Of a stretch of DNA of 64,000 nucleotides, positions 1 to 9,712 are shown piece after piece. Origin of the DNA: Nocardioides sp. (GTDB taxonomy: Bacteria; Actinomycetota; Actinomycetes; Propionibacteriales; Nocardioidaceae); contig NZ_JASEEQ010000009.1 of assembly GCF_030019515.1 (NCBI RefSeq), positions 124,001 through 188,000 of the forward strand. Direction: 5' to 3'. The notes below the pieces were generated by a model. The model saw nothing but the letters and a program-made list of their open reading frames with translations. It made no database searches and was not told the origin of the DNA. The translations under genes were made by a program, and so were the position numbers. Position 1 is the stretch's first letter. Each line of letters starts with the position of its first letter.

Positions 1-1
1 C

Positions 2-643
2 GAGAACGCCAAGACCCAGGCCGCCGCGATGGACAAGCGCGGCATGAACTTCGACTACGTCCAGGGCATCGACATCTCGGAGTTCAACTACGCGCCCTAC
101 GTCCAGCAGATGAAGGACAAGGGCATCGAGTACGTCCAGATGATCGGCGCGTCCTCGCAGTTCGTGCGGCTGGCCGACGCCATGCAGCAGCAGGGCTTCA
201 AGCCCGAGGTGTTCATGCTCGACCCGACTGCGTACACCTCGGAGTTCGTGCAGAACGGTGGTGACGCGGTCGAGGGCACCACGCTGTTCATCAACTTCAC
301 GCCGTTCGAGGAGGCCGCCAGCAACAAGGAGCTCCAGCTGTACCTGAGCTGGCTCCAGCAGGTGAAGCCCGGCGCCGAGCCGAGCTTCTTCGGGCTGTTC
401 TCCTGGTCCGCGGCCAGGCTCTTCGTCGAGCAGGCGACCGCCCTCGGCGGCAAGCTCAGCCGCCCGTCGCTGCTCGACAGCATCGCCAAGGTCGACAACT
501 GGACCGCCAACGGCCTGCACTCACCCCAGCACGTCGGCCCCCGCCACACCGGCGAGTGCTGGCGCTTCATCCAGCTGCAGAAGGGCAAGTGGGTGCCGAT
601 CGGCGGCACCCGCTACCAGTGCAGCGGCACGACCAGCAGCTGA
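2..643 (+). CDS. ABC transporter substrate-binding protein, C-terminal part (cut by window edge)
   Basis: The frame is open from the left edge to a TGA, leaving about 213 C-terminal residues of a solute-binding lipoprotein of the branched-chain amino acid/amide (Liv) class. It is a close paralogue of the complete protein that follows: both share YVQQMKDKGI, the FSWSAARLFVEQA/YAWSAARLFVEQA block and a WTANGLH/WTGNGLH segment, and both keep two cysteines near the C-terminus (ECWRF, YQCSG). Such proteins bind solute outside the membrane and hand it to the permease. The next gene starts 90 bp downstream on the same strand, so the pair looks like a tandem duplication at the head of one importer operon. 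Family is clear; the ligand cannot be read from sequence. Confidence 0.85.
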   Translation, partial: ENAKTQAAAMDKRGMNFDYVQGIDISEFNYAPYVQQMKDKGIEYVQMIGASSQFVRLADAMQQQGFKPEVFMLDPTAYTSEFVQNGGDAVEGTTLFINFTPFEEAASNKELQLYLSWLQQVKPGAEPSFFGLFSWSAARLFVEQATALGGKLSRPSLLDSIAKVDNWTANGLHSPQHVGPRHTGECWRFIQLQKGKWVPIGGTRYQCSGTTSS

Positions 644-733
644 CATGTCCAACGAGCCGGTGTGTCGCACGTCACCTCGCGCCGGCTGGGTCGTTGATCT
701 GTCCGCCGTGCTCTGGTTCCTGGGAGGGAAACG

Positions 734-2176
734 ATGCGTAGCCCGCTGACGCTGCTCGCCGTCGGGGCCCTCTGCGTCGCCCTCGCGGCCTGTGGCTCCC
801 AGCTCGACCCGGACACGGTCGCGCAGGTGAACGGCACGACCGCCGGAGGGGTCGCCGGCACCGTCGACGACGGGACCACCGGCGCGGGCGACGCCCCCGG
901 GTCGGTCACCGGCGACGGCGGCACCGGGAGCGACTCCGGCTCGACGACCGGCGGCACCACCGACACCGCCGGGGGCGGCAGCAGCCAGCAGGGGACCGGC
1001 GACAACTCGGCCACCGGCAGCGCCGAGGCGGGCAGCTGCCAGGGGTTCAAGAACCAGACGGGCATCACCGACGACACGATCACGATCGCGAACGCGTCGG
1101 ACATCTCCGGGCCGGTGCCCGGCATCTTCGAGTCGGCCCAGCAGGCCACCCGCGCGTACGCGGCGTACTTCAACTCGAGCAACGACATCTGCGGGCGCAA
1201 GCTCCAGGTCGAGCTCCTCGACAGCCGCGCCGACGCGGGCGCCGACCAGCAGGCCTACACGAGGGCGTGCGACGAGGCCTTCGCCGCGGTCGGGTCGATG
1301 TCGGCCTTCGACTCCGGTGGCGCCTCGGCCGCCCAGTCCTGCGGGCTCCCCGACATCCGCTCGACGACCGTGACCCCCGACCGCCGCGACTGCTCGACCT
1401 GCTTCGCCGCCCAGGCGGTCGACCCCGGGCTCGTCCCGAGCGCGATGCCGCGCTACTTCCTCTCCCACTACCGCGACGCCACCCAGCACGCCGCCCTGCT
1501 CTACATCAACGCCGGCGCCGCGCCGGTCAACGCCGGGGCGTTCCGGGCCGCCTGGGACAAGGCCGGCTGGAAGGTCGACTACTTCCAGGGCATCGACGTC
1601 TCGGAGTTCAACTACTCGCCCTACGTCCAGCAGATGAAGGACAAGGGCATCCGGCTGGTCGTGTACGTCGGCCCGTACCAGAACACCGAGAAGCTGCTGG
1701 ACGCGATGAAGCAGCAGAGCATGGACCCGGACGTGTACCTCCAGGACTCCACGATCTACGACCAGCGGTTCGTCGAGGAGGCCGGCGACAACGGCAACGG
1801 CGTCTTCGCGTACTCCACCACCGGGATGTTCGACGACGTCAGCATCCAGGAGATGCAGCTCTACCGCTCCTGGCTCGACCAGGTGAAGCCCGGCGCGGTG
1901 CCGAACTTCTACGGCCTGTACGCCTGGTCGGCGGCCCGCCTGTTCGTCGAGCAGGCCGTCGCCCTCGGCGGCAAGCTCACCCGCGCGTCACTGGTCCAGT
2001 CGGTGAGCCGGGTCAAGGACTGGACCGGCAACGGCCTGCACGCGCCCCAGCAGGTCGGCTCCAAGACGACGGCCAACTGCCAGTCCATCCTCCAGCTCAA
2101 CGACGGCACGTGGCGCAATATCTCGCCCGGTCACTACATGTGCGCGCCGCTCATCGACAGCGGAACAGGGAACTAG
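734..2176 (+). CDS. ABC transporter substrate-binding lipoprotein (branched-chain amino acid type)
   Basis: 480 residues. The N-terminus is a lipoprotein signal ending in the lipobox LAAC (Cys about residue 20), followed by a Gly/Thr/Ser-rich linker to about residue 95 that would hold the binding domain away from the membrane. The type I periplasmic-binding fold follows (ITDDTITIANASDISGPVPG, then the FNSSNDICGRKL region). A GGGAGG ribosome site sits 7 bp before the ATG. The permease gene starts 2 bp after the stop, so it is cotranscribed with the transporter. The middle and C-terminal parts closely match the truncated protein upstream. Two substrate-binding proteins for one permease suggest a widened ligand range; the ligand is unknown. 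Confidence 0.88.
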   Translation: MRSPLTLLAVGALCVALAACGSQLDPDTVAQVNGTTAGGVAGTVDDGTTGAGDAPGSVTGDGGTGSDSGSTTGGTTDTAGGGSSQQGTGDNSATGSAEAGSCQGFKNQTGITDDTITIANASDISGPVPGIFESAQQATRAYAAYFNSSNDICGRKLQVELLDSRADAGADQQAYTRACDEAFAAVGSMSAFDSGGASAAQSCGLPDIRSTTVTPDRRDCSTCFAAQAVDPGLVPSAMPRYFLSHYRDATQHAALLYINAGAAPVNAGAFRAAWDKAGWKVDYFQGIDVSEFNYSPYVQQMKDKGIRLVVYVGPYQNTEKLLDAMKQQSMDPDVYLQDSTIYDQRFVEEAGDNGNGVFAYSTTGMFDDVSIQEMQLYRSWLDQVKPGAVPNFYGLYAWSAARLFVEQAVALGGKLTRASLVQSVSRVKDWTGNGLHAPQQVGSKTTANCQSILQLNDGTWRNISPGHYMCAPLIDSGTGN

Positions 2177-2178
2177 AC

Positions 2179-4245
2179 ATGTCCTCGATCCTGTCCTTCA
2201 CGATCCTCGGCCTGTTCACCGGCGCGGCGTACGCGATCGCGGCGAGCGGCCTGGTGCTGACCTACACGACCACGCGGGTCTTCAACATCGCCCACGGCGC
2301 GTTCGGCATGGTCCTGGCCTTCACGTTCTGGGACTTCAGCCAGCGCCAGGGCATGCCGACCTGGCTCGCGCTGACCCTCGTGCTCGGCGTGGTCGCCCCG
2401 GGCATCGGGTGGTTCGTGCAGCGCTTCGTGACCCGCGGCCTCGGCGAGGGTCCGGTGAGCGTCTCGCTCGTGGTCACGGTCGGGCTGTTCGTGGGCCTGA
2501 TCGGGGTGGCGCAGTACATCTGGCCGCCGGCCCCGCGCACGGTGTCACCGTTCCTGCCCGACGAGGGCCTCCAGATCGGCAGCACCTACGTCACCGCCCA
2601 CCAGATCATCACGATCGCGCTGTCGGTGCTGGTCGCGGCCGCGCTCTACGTGCTGCTCAACCGGACCCGCATCGGCACCGCGATGCGCGCCTCCGTCGAC
2701 AACCCCACGCTGCTGCAGCTCTTCGGCGGCAAACCGGACCTGGTCGCGTCGCTGTCCTGGGCGATCGGGATCTCCCTCGCCGCGCTCGCCGGCATCCTGC
2801 TCACCCCGGTCATCGGGCTGTCCTACTACGACCTGACGCTGTTGGTGATCAACGCGTACGCCGCGGCCATGCTGGGCCGGCTCAAGAGCCTGCCGCTCAC
2901 GTTCGTCGGGGCGATGGGCCTCGGGATCCTGCAGTCCTTCGCGGTCGCGTACCTGCCCTCCGAGGGCAGCCTGGCCGGGCTGCGCGCGGTCGTGCCGGCG
3001 CTGTTCCTGTTCGTGGTCATCGTCGCGATGCCCCAGGCCCAGCTGCGGATCGGTCAGGTCAAGGGCATCGTGTCCGCGCCGCTGCCGACGTTCACCAAGT
3101 CGCTGAGCTGGGGCGCGGTGCTGCTGGTCCTGGTCGCGCTGCTCACGGTCACCATGGGCGACGCCGACCTGCTGCTGGTCGGCACCGCCGCGACGTACGC
3201 GATGGTGATGCTCTCGCTGGTCCTGCTCACCGGGTACGGCGGGCACGTCTCGCTGGCGCAGTTCACGTTCGCCGGCGTCGGTGCGCTGGCCTACGCCAAG
3301 CTCGACGAGCCCAACCTGTTCGGGCTGTTCGCCGCGGCCGCCATCGCGGCCGGGGTGGGTGCCCTGGTCGCGCTGCCGGTGCTGCGGCTGACCGGCCTCT
3401 ACCTCGCGCTCTCGACGCTGGCGTTCGGCGTGCTGATGGACAAGATGGTCTTCCAGGCGGACTTCGCCTTCGGCTACAACGGCACCCTGAAGGCCGGGCG
3501 GCTCTCCGTGCTCGGCCGGGAGTTCTCCTCCACCGGGGGCTACGTCCTGGTGATGACGGTGTTCTTCGTGCTGATGGCGCTCGCGCTGCTGCTGCTGCGC
3601 GGCGGCGTGCTCGGCCGGCTGCTGATCGCGATGCGCGACAGCCCGGCCGCGTGCGGCACGCTCGGCCTCGACATGCGGTGGTTCCGGGTCGCGCTGTTCG
3701 GCCTGTCCGCCGGGATGGCGGGCCTGGCCGGCGGGCTCTTCGCGGGGCTGCGCGGCACCATCGGGGCCGCAGACTTCCAGCTGTTCAACAGCCTGCCGCT
3801 GCTGCTGCTCGCCGTCGTCTGCGGCGTCACCTCGGTGACCGGTGCCGCGCTCGGCGGCGTCGGCCTGATGCTGCTGCCGGTGCTGCAGAGCTCGCGGCCC
3901 GAGCTGGCGGGCCTGGTGTTCGCCATCCTCGGCTTCGGCGCGGTCGCGCTCGGTCGCGACCCGAACGGCCTCGCCAACCTGGTCTTCGGGCTCGGGCGGC
4001 GCCTGGAGAGCCGGTTCGGCGACCGGGTTCGCTCCGTGGTGCCCCTGCTGCCGCTGCCCGGCTCGCGGATCGAGGAAGACAGCGCGACCGCCGTACCCCT
4101 CGCCGGCTCGATGCTGATCGTGCCCGAGGGCGAGAGCCCCGACCCCGATACGGCCGAGTCGGGGCCCGACCAACCACCCGACCAACCCCCTGGCCACCGC
4201 GCAGCCGCCACGAGCACCAAGGAGGTGCCCGCCCATGTCCGCTGA
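2179..4245 (+). CDS. Fused LivH-LivM type ABC permease
   Basis: 688 residues, about twice the length of a single permease. Residues 1-295 are a LivH-like half (VFNIAHGAFGMV is the typical motif) and about 315-610 a LivM-like half (GYGGHVSLAQFTFAGVGALAYAK region), each with many hydrophobic helices. A soluble Pro/Asp-rich tail of about 80 residues ends the protein. One polypeptide therefore supplies both membrane subunits of a branched-chain amino acid-type importer. The ATG chosen lies 2 bp after the upstream stop; an in-frame extension upstream is only read-through of another frame. The stop overlaps the next start by 11 bp, indicating translational coupling to the ATPases. Fusion of LivH and LivM is known in actinobacteria and some other groups. 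Confidence 0.9.
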   Translation: MSSILSFTILGLFTGAAYAIAASGLVLTYTTTRVFNIAHGAFGMVLAFTFWDFSQRQGMPTWLALTLVLGVVAPGIGWFVQRFVTRGLGEGPVSVSLVVTVGLFVGLIGVAQYIWPPAPRTVSPFLPDEGLQIGSTYVTAHQIITIALSVLVAAALYVLLNRTRIGTAMRASVDNPTLLQLFGGKPDLVASLSWAIGISLAALAGILLTPVIGLSYYDLTLLVINAYAAAMLGRLKSLPLTFVGAMGLGILQSFAVAYLPSEGSLAGLRAVVPALFLFVVIVAMPQAQLRIGQVKGIVSAPLPTFTKSLSWGAVLLVLVALLTVTMGDADLLLVGTAATYAMVMLSLVLLTGYGGHVSLAQFTFAGVGALAYAKLDEPNLFGLFAAAAIAAGVGALVALPVLRLTGLYLALSTLAFGVLMDKMVFQADFAFGYNGTLKAGRLSVLGREFSSTGGYVLVMTVFFVLMALALLLLRGGVLGRLLIAMRDSPAACGTLGLDMRWFRVALFGLSAGMAGLAGGLFAGLRGTIGAADFQLFNSLPLLLLAVVCGVTSVTGAALGGVGLMLLPVLQSSRPELAGLVFAILGFGAVALGRDPNGLANLVFGLGRRLESRFGDRVRSVVPLLPLPGSRIEEDSATAVPLAGSMLIVPEGESPDPDTAESGPDQPPDQPPGHRAAATSTKEVPAHVR

Positions 4246-5049
4246 GAGGCCACTCCTGGAGGTCGAGGACGTCGTCGTCCAGTTCGGCGGCGTGACGGCC
4301 GTCGACCACGCCGGCTTCGCCGCCCACAGCGGCCGGATCACCGGCCTGATCGGCCCCAACGGCGCGGGCAAGACCACGTGCTTCAACGTGATCACCGGCC
4401 TGCAGCGGCCCAACCAGGGCTCGGTGCGCTTCGACGGCCGCTCGATCACCCGGCTGCCGGTCCACCGGCGATCGCGGCGCGGGATGGGCCGCACGTTCCA
4501 GCGACTGGAGGCGTTCGGGTCGCTCACCGTGCGCGACAACGTCCGGGTCGCCCGCGACATCCAGCGCGGGATCACCGGGCTGGTCCGGCCGGCGTCAGCC
4601 GACGTCGACCACCTCCTCGAGCGGGTCGGCATCGCGGCGTACGCCGGCGAGCGCGCCGACTCCATCCCCACGGGCGTCGCCCGCCTCCTGGAGCTCGCGC
4701 GCTGCCTGGCCGCCGACCCCAAGCTGCTGCTGCTCGACGAGCCCTCGTCGGGGCTCGACGAGTCCGAGACCGACGCGTTCGGGGAGCTCCTCGCCGAGCT
4801 CGCGCACGAGGGCCGCGCCGTCCTCATGGTCGAGCACGACATGGACCTGGTGATGTCGGTCTGCGACGACATCCACGTGCTCGACTTCGGCCGGGTGATC
4901 GCCTCCGGGCCGCCCGCCGAGGTCCGCGCCGACCCCGCCGTCCAGCAGGCCTACCTCGGCTACTCCGACGGGTCGGCCGAGGACCACACCCAGGTCGACC
5001 TCCCGGCTGTCGAGCTGACCCAGGAGATCCGTCTGGAAGGAGCCAGGAC

Positions 5050-5053
<4 letters not shown>
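4235..5053 (+). CDS. Branched-chain amino acid-type ABC transporter ATPase (LivG-like)
   Basis: 272 residues. Walker A is GPNGAGKT near residue 37, Walker B is LLLLDEPSSGLDE near 165, and the switch histidine follows in MVEHDMDLVMS. The signature motif is divergent: IPTGVARLLELARCL stands where a LivG usually has LPYG or LSGG followed by QRRLEIARAL. The protein ends with an acidic tail of about 30 residues. It energises the fused permease on the cytoplasmic side. Its ATG lies inside the permease gene and its TGA overlaps the next ATG (ATGA), so the genes are coupled. Assignment to LivG rather than LivF rests on gene order and the long Q-loop region (TFQRLEAFGSLTV). Confidence 0.9.
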
Positions 5054-5753
<700 letters not shown>

Positions 5754-5757
<4 letters not shown>

Positions 5758-7442
5758 ACCCGACCAGTCGCTCCTGGAAGCGCCTCGTCGTCCCGATCTC
5801 GGCCGCAGCACTCGCCGGTGTCGTTCTGCCGATGTCGGCGAGTGCTCCCGCGGCCGGCCAGGACGACACCGCCAAGCCGGCGTTCAGCGGCTACAGCTCG
5901 TCGGCCTGGGCCGCGCCGGTGCGGATCGAGATCTACGAGCCGACGATCCCCATCCCCGCCGACCCGCAGCTCGAGTTCGAGATGGGCTACTCCAAGGTGG
6001 AGGCCGACTCCGGCAGCTCGCTCGGTCGGGCCAGCTGGCTGTGGCCCGGTGACTCGATCGGCGAGGGCGCGAAGACCGTCATCGAGAACCTCGGTCTGCC
6101 CGAGCAGCTCTCGGGCCCGCTGGCCGCCCAGGGCTATCCGGTCCAGGTGAACGCCTCGCAGCCCTCCGGTGAGGCCAAGGCCTCCGACGAGCCGTTCCCC
6201 GGCACGGTGATGCGCACCAGCGCCGGCGAGCGGACCACGATCGCGCAGGTCGGGTTCTCGCCCGACAACGAGGTCCGCGACGGGTCCGAGGACGATGGTG
6301 GCGACGGCGGCGGTGCGCCCGGCCTGCCCGGCATCCCCGGCCTGCCACCGATCCCGGGCCTGCCGGGCTCCGGCGGCGGCGACCTCCTCCAGCAGTTCGG
6401 CCAGGCGATCACCGGGTCGACCGGGCTCACCACCGCGGCCGGCGACCCCGCCGACGACCCGCAGGGCGATCCGCCCAGCGGCTCCGGCGCGCCCGGTCTG
6501 CCGCCGCAGGTGGCCGCGCTCGTGGACTTCGAGGGCTACGCCTCGACCAGCAAGAACGTCGTGACCGAGTCGAAGGTCGTGACCACGTCCCGCTCGGCGC
6601 TGGGTGACGTCTACCTGCTCGGCGGCACCGTCCAGCTCAACGGCGTCGTGGTCACCAGCACCAGCTCGAGCGACGGCGCGAAGGGCAGCTCCGGCGGCAA
6701 GGCGTCGCTGGGCGGCATCACGATCGCCGGCCAGGAGTTCTCCTTCGGGCCCGGCGGGGCCGAGGGGGCCGGCCAGCACACCGACGTCCCCGCGCTGCCC
6801 GACCAGGCCACCGCGGCGCTCGACCAGCTCGGCATCAAGCTCACGCTGCCGAAGCCCGGCCTGGAGAAGCAGGGCGACCAGGCCAGCAGCACCATGGCCG
6901 GACTGGTGGTCGAGATCGACACCGCCAAGCTGCGCGGGCAGCTCGACGCGCTTCCGATCGACGACCTCGTCAACGCCTTCCCCAACGACCCGCCCGACCT
7001 GAAGAAGGCCCTGCAGACGCTGGTCGGCCTGTCGCCGCGGATCGTGGTGACGCTCGGCAACGCGGCCACCGAGGTCGACACCGTGCAGGGCATCGACCTG
7101 CCGGGCGGCGACCTCCCCGACAACGACCCGGCCGGGTCCGGGGACGCCAGCGGCCCCAGCGCGGCCGGTGGCCCCGCGGCCGCCGGGGGCGCCCCGTCGG
7201 CGGTCGAGCCCGGCCCGGCCGGCGGTTCTCCGTCCGCGGCCGGTGACCTCGGGGACGCCGAGCTCGCCGGCTCGGGGCTGCCGCCGCTCTACTCGATCCC
7301 CGGCGCCATCCTCGTCGCGAGCATCGCCCTGGCCGCCGTCGGCGGCACCTGGCTCCGCAAGATCGGCGCGATCGCGCTCGGCGGCGCCGGCTCCTGCACG
7401 CACGGCCTCGACAGCGGCCTGCCCGACCTCCGAAAGGCCTGA
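5754..7442 (+). CDS. Secreted or cell-surface protein with collagen-like stretch and C-terminal membrane segment
   Basis: 562 residues, no family recognised. Residues 1-37 form a signal peptide (basic start, hydrophobic core, cleavage likely near ASAPAAGQ). A Pro/Gly-rich segment around residues 184-206 reads as PGLPGIPGLPPIPGLPG, followed by a Val/Thr/Ser-rich beta-like domain. After a Gly/Ala/Pro-rich linker there is one hydrophobic helix (AILVASIALAAVG, about residue 520) and a short basic end, so it is probably anchored by its C-terminus with the body outside the cell. Its ATG overlaps the ATPase stop (ATGA), which places it in the importer operon. A role in presenting substrate or in assembly of the importer at the cell surface is only inferred from that. 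Confidence 0.75.
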
Positions 7443-7445
7443 CCC

Positions 7446-8078
7446 ATGACGACGATCAACCCTGGGATGAACCCCGGCATGAACCCCGGCATGAACCCCG
7501 GCATGAACCCCGGCACCACGGCCCCGGAGCGGTCCGCGCCCGCTGCGCCCGCGCAGCGCCTCTCGATCGGCCTGCCGCGCGCCGGCGGCCGCACCGGCTC
7601 CGGCGCCGCGCCGCTCAAGGACAACCACTACCAGCTGCTCCAGCTGATCCTGTTCTGGGCGGGCGCGATCCTGCTGCCGCTCGGCCTGGTGGTGATCGTC
7701 CTCGGCTGGTACGGCGCCGCGCACACGCCGTACCAGTACGACCAGCTCTCCTACGTCGTGTCCGGCGGCCTGCTCGGCCTCGGCCTGACGTTCACCGGCG
7801 GGTTCCTCTACTTCGGCGCCTGGCTGGCGCGGATCGCGGCGGACGGCAAGGAGTCCTCCCGGCGGCTCGCCGACACCCTGCTCGTCCTCGCCGACGTGAC
7901 CTCGCGCTCGGCGAACCAGCGCGACGACGGGGTGGACGTCTCCGCGCTGCCGGTGACCGCCGGCGACGGCACCACCGTGCACCGTCGGGACTGCGCGCTG
8001 ATCGCGCACCGCTCCGACCTGCACCCGGTCGGGGCCGGCAACGGGCACCTGACCCCCTGCCGGGTCTGCCACCCCTGA
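7446..8078 (+). CDS. Small membrane protein with NPGM repeats and C-terminal Cys/His cluster
   Basis: 210 residues, unknown function. The N-terminus has four tandem NPGM units followed by NPGT, a cytoplasmic-looking Pro/Ala/Arg linker, then two hydrophobic helices at about residues 60-85 and 98-120. The C-terminal domain ends HRRDCALIAHR...LTPCRVCHP: one Cys, then CxxCH, spaced like the small metal-binding motifs seen in Ada-type domains, so zinc binding is possible. It begins 3 bp after the preceding stop and closes the importer operon; a repeat array starts 9 bp after its stop codon. Membership in the operon is solid, its job is not known. Confidence 0.72.
   Translation: MTTINPGMNPGMNPGMNPGMNPGTTAPERSAPAAPAQRLSIGLPRAGGRTGSGAAPLKDNHYQLLQLILFWAGAILLPLGLVVIVLGWYGAAHTPYQYDQLSYVVSGGLLGLGLTFTGGFLYFGAWLARIAADGKESSRRLADTLLVLADVTSRSANQRDDGVDVSALPVTAGDGTTVHRRDCALIAHRSDLHPVGAGNGHLTPCRVCHP
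7458..7517 (+). repeat. 12-bp tandem repeat encoding (NPGM)n
   Basis: Five near-identical 12-bp units of the form AACCCCGGCATG, the first with two changes and the last ending ACC. They are in frame and encode the NPGM repeats of the small membrane protein. Such arrays expand and contract by slippage. Confidence 0.85.
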
Positions 8079-8087
8079 CCGTCCCGC

Positions 8088-8241
8088 GCCGACTCGGCGC
8101 ATCTTGCCCGCCTGGGAGTGCCGACTCGGCGCATCTTGCCCGCCTGGGAGTGCCGACTCGGCGCATCTTGCCCGCCTGGGAGTGCCGACTCGGCGCATCT
8201 TGCCCGCCTGGGAGTGCCGACTCGGCGCATCTTGCCCGCCT
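8088..8241 (+). repeat. 32-bp tandem repeat array, left arm
   Basis: Four identical complete 32-bp units and a fifth partial one, at 8088, 8120, 8152, 8184 and 8216. The core GCCGACTCGGCGCATCTTGCCC contains the near-palindrome GCCGACTCGGC. The array starts 9 bp after the stop of the preceding gene and points at an opposite array of the same element. No open reading frame or promoter is evident in the 365 bp between the two convergent genes; these arrays fill it. Confidence 0.9.
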
Positions 8242-8266
8242 CATCCACAGCGGTGGGCGATGGCGG

Positions 8267-8446
8267 GGGCAGGACGCGCCGACTCGAGGGCTGCGCGTGG
8301 GCAAGACGCGCCGACTCGGGGGTCGTGCGTGGGCAAGACGCGCCGACTCGGGGGTCGTGCGTGGGCAGGACGCGCCGACTCGGCGTCCCTGGGTGGGCAG
8401 GACGCGCCGACTCGGCGTCCCTGGGTGGGCAAGATGCGCCGACTCA
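8267..8446 (-). repeat. 32-bp tandem repeat array, right arm (inverted)
   Basis: Six inverted copies of the same core, GGGCARGAYGCGCCGACTC, start at 8267, 8299, 8331, 8363, 8395 and 8427, an exact 32-bp period. The 12-bp segments between cores vary (CGAGGGCTGCGCGT-, GGGGGTCGTGCGT- and GCGTCCCTGGGT-type), so the core is the conserved part. The last copy contains the stop codon of the convergent gene. The same element recurs near 50981. Confidence 0.9.
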
Positions 8447-9649
8447 GTCCTCGGCGGCGACCTTCTCCTCGGGCTTTGCGAGCAGGTAGTTGTCGATGTA
8501 GTGGCGCGCGCTCTCGAAGATGTCGATGGCGTGGCCGGCGTTCTCCGAGAGGTACCACCGGTGCACGAGCATCTCGTGGAAGATCTCGGCCGGCTCGAGC
8601 TTGCCGCGTGCCGTGGCCGGCACCATGGCCATGATCGGCTCGTAGACCTGGGTCAGCCACTTGTTCGCGACCAGGCTGCGGTCCTCGCGGCCCAGGTCGA
8701 AGTGCGCGGTGAACGAGGCGATGTCGTTGAGCATTCGCCGGGCCTGGGCGTCCTCGACGTCGAGGCCGGTGAGGGCCTGGAGCTCGCGGGTGTGGTGCCC
8801 GAGCTCGACGACCTTCGGCTGGATCCGGATCCGCTCGCCGTGCCAGTCGGTCACGATGTCGAGCTCGTCGACGTCGAAGCCGAGGTCGTTGAGCCGCTCC
8901 ACCCGCCGCTCGATGCGCCACAGCTCCCCGGTCGAGAACTCCTCGGGACGGGTCAGCTCGTCCCACAGCGCGTGGTAGCGCTCGGCCAGCAGCTCCACGA
9001 TCGCGTGCGCCTGGACCTCGTGGTCGAGTGACTTGCTGGCCTGCAGGTCGAGCAGCTCCGCGAACACGTTCTCCACGGCCACGGTGACGTCGTACTCCCG
9101 GAGGTTGTCCGACAGCGAGGGCTTGAGCTCCCCGGTCTCGGCGTCGACGAGGTACGCCGCGAATCCGCCCGCGTCGCGCCGGAAGAGCACGTTCGACAGC
9201 GACACGTCGCCCCAGTAGAAGTCCGCCAGGTGCAGCCGGACGAGGAGCACCACCATCGCGTCGATCAGCTCGGGGAGGTTGGCCGCGGTGAGGCCGTGGG
9301 AGAACAGGCTGCGGTAGGGCAGCGAGAACTGCAGGTGCTCGGTGAGCAGCGCGGCCGGCAGCTCCTCGCCGTCGTCGTCGACGCGCCCGGTCACGACGCC
9401 CTGGGGCGTCACCGCGGGCAGCCCGAGACGCTGCAGGTCGCGCAGCAGCCGGTACTCCCGGAACGCGATCTCCTCCACGGTCTCCTTGACCGCGTAGGTG
9501 CTCTCCTCCACCCGCACGATCCGCACGACGTGCCGCGACAGGCCGCGGGGGAGCGGCACCACGTGCTCGACCCAGTCCTCGAGCGGGGTCGCCCACGGCA
9601 GCCGGAGCAGGGCGGGGACCGGCCGGTTCGCGACGATGCGGAGCGCCAT
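8444..9649 (-). CDS. DUF4032 protein with lipopolysaccharide-kinase-like domain
   Basis: 401 residues. The N-terminal two-thirds looks like a protein-kinase-like fold: VKETVEEIAFREYRLL supplies a candidate ATP-binding Lys and Glu, LHLADFYWGDVSLSNVLFR resembles the catalytic loop HxD...N of Kdo/WaaP-type kinases, and LVDAETGE the metal-binding Asp that follows. The C-terminal part matches the actinobacterial DUF4032 type (FTAHFDLGREDRSLVANKWL, HRWYLSENAGHAIDIF). Whether it phosphorylates a lipid, sugar or protein is unknown. The ATG at MALRIVANRPVP was chosen because upstream codons run through a divergent promoter region. Its stop lies within a 32-bp repeat unit. Confidence 0.82.
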   Translation of the reverse strand: MALRIVANRPVPALLRLPWATPLEDWVEHVVPLPRGLSRHVVRIVRVEESTYAVKETVEEIAFREYRLLRDLQRLGLPAVTPQGVVTGRVDDDGEELPAALLTEHLQFSLPYRSLFSHGLTAANLPELIDAMVVLLVRLHLADFYWGDVSLSNVLFRRDAGGFAAYLVDAETGELKPSLSDNLREYDVTVAVENVFAELLDLQASKSLDHEVQAHAIVELLAERYHALWDELTRPEEFSTGELWRIERRVERLNDLGFDVDELDIVTDWHGERIRIQPKVVELGHHTRELQALTGLDVEDAQARRMLNDIASFTAHFDLGREDRSLVANKWLTQVYEPIMAMVPATARGKLEPAEIFHEMLVHRWYLSENAGHAIDIFESARHYIDNYLLAKPEEKVAAED

Positions 9650-9675
9650 GCCCGCATTATCCGTCCCGACGGAGG

Positions 9676-9689
9676 TAGAACGTGTTCTA
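9676..9689. promoter_or_regulatory. KstR-like operator (TAGAACGTGTTCTA)
   Basis: TAGAAC-GT-GTTCTA is a perfect inverted repeat with 6-bp arms. It fits TNNAACNNGTTNNA, the motif bound by the TetR-family steroid-catabolism repressor KstR of mycobacteria and rhodococci. It lies between divergent genes, just before a TATGGT -10-like hexamer at 9692 that would serve the SnoaL-like gene. A matching site precedes the GMC oxidoreductase at 13705. No kstR gene is in the window, so the regulator is inferred. Confidence 0.6.
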
Positions 9690-9712
9690 AGTATGGTGAT
9701 AGCGTCCGCGCC

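Noticed and set aside
2545..4872. Long minus-strand open frame opposite the fused permease and the LivG-like ATPase
   Set aside because: Its translation is a low-complexity His/Gln/Arg/Glu mixture, the mirror image of a GC-rich gene; similar antisense frames lie opposite 5658-8198, 14897-16831 and 51579-54137.
8088..8446. CRISPR array
   Set aside because: The period is 32 bp with spacers of only about 12 bp that are often identical, the array reverses direction in the middle, and there are no cas genes.
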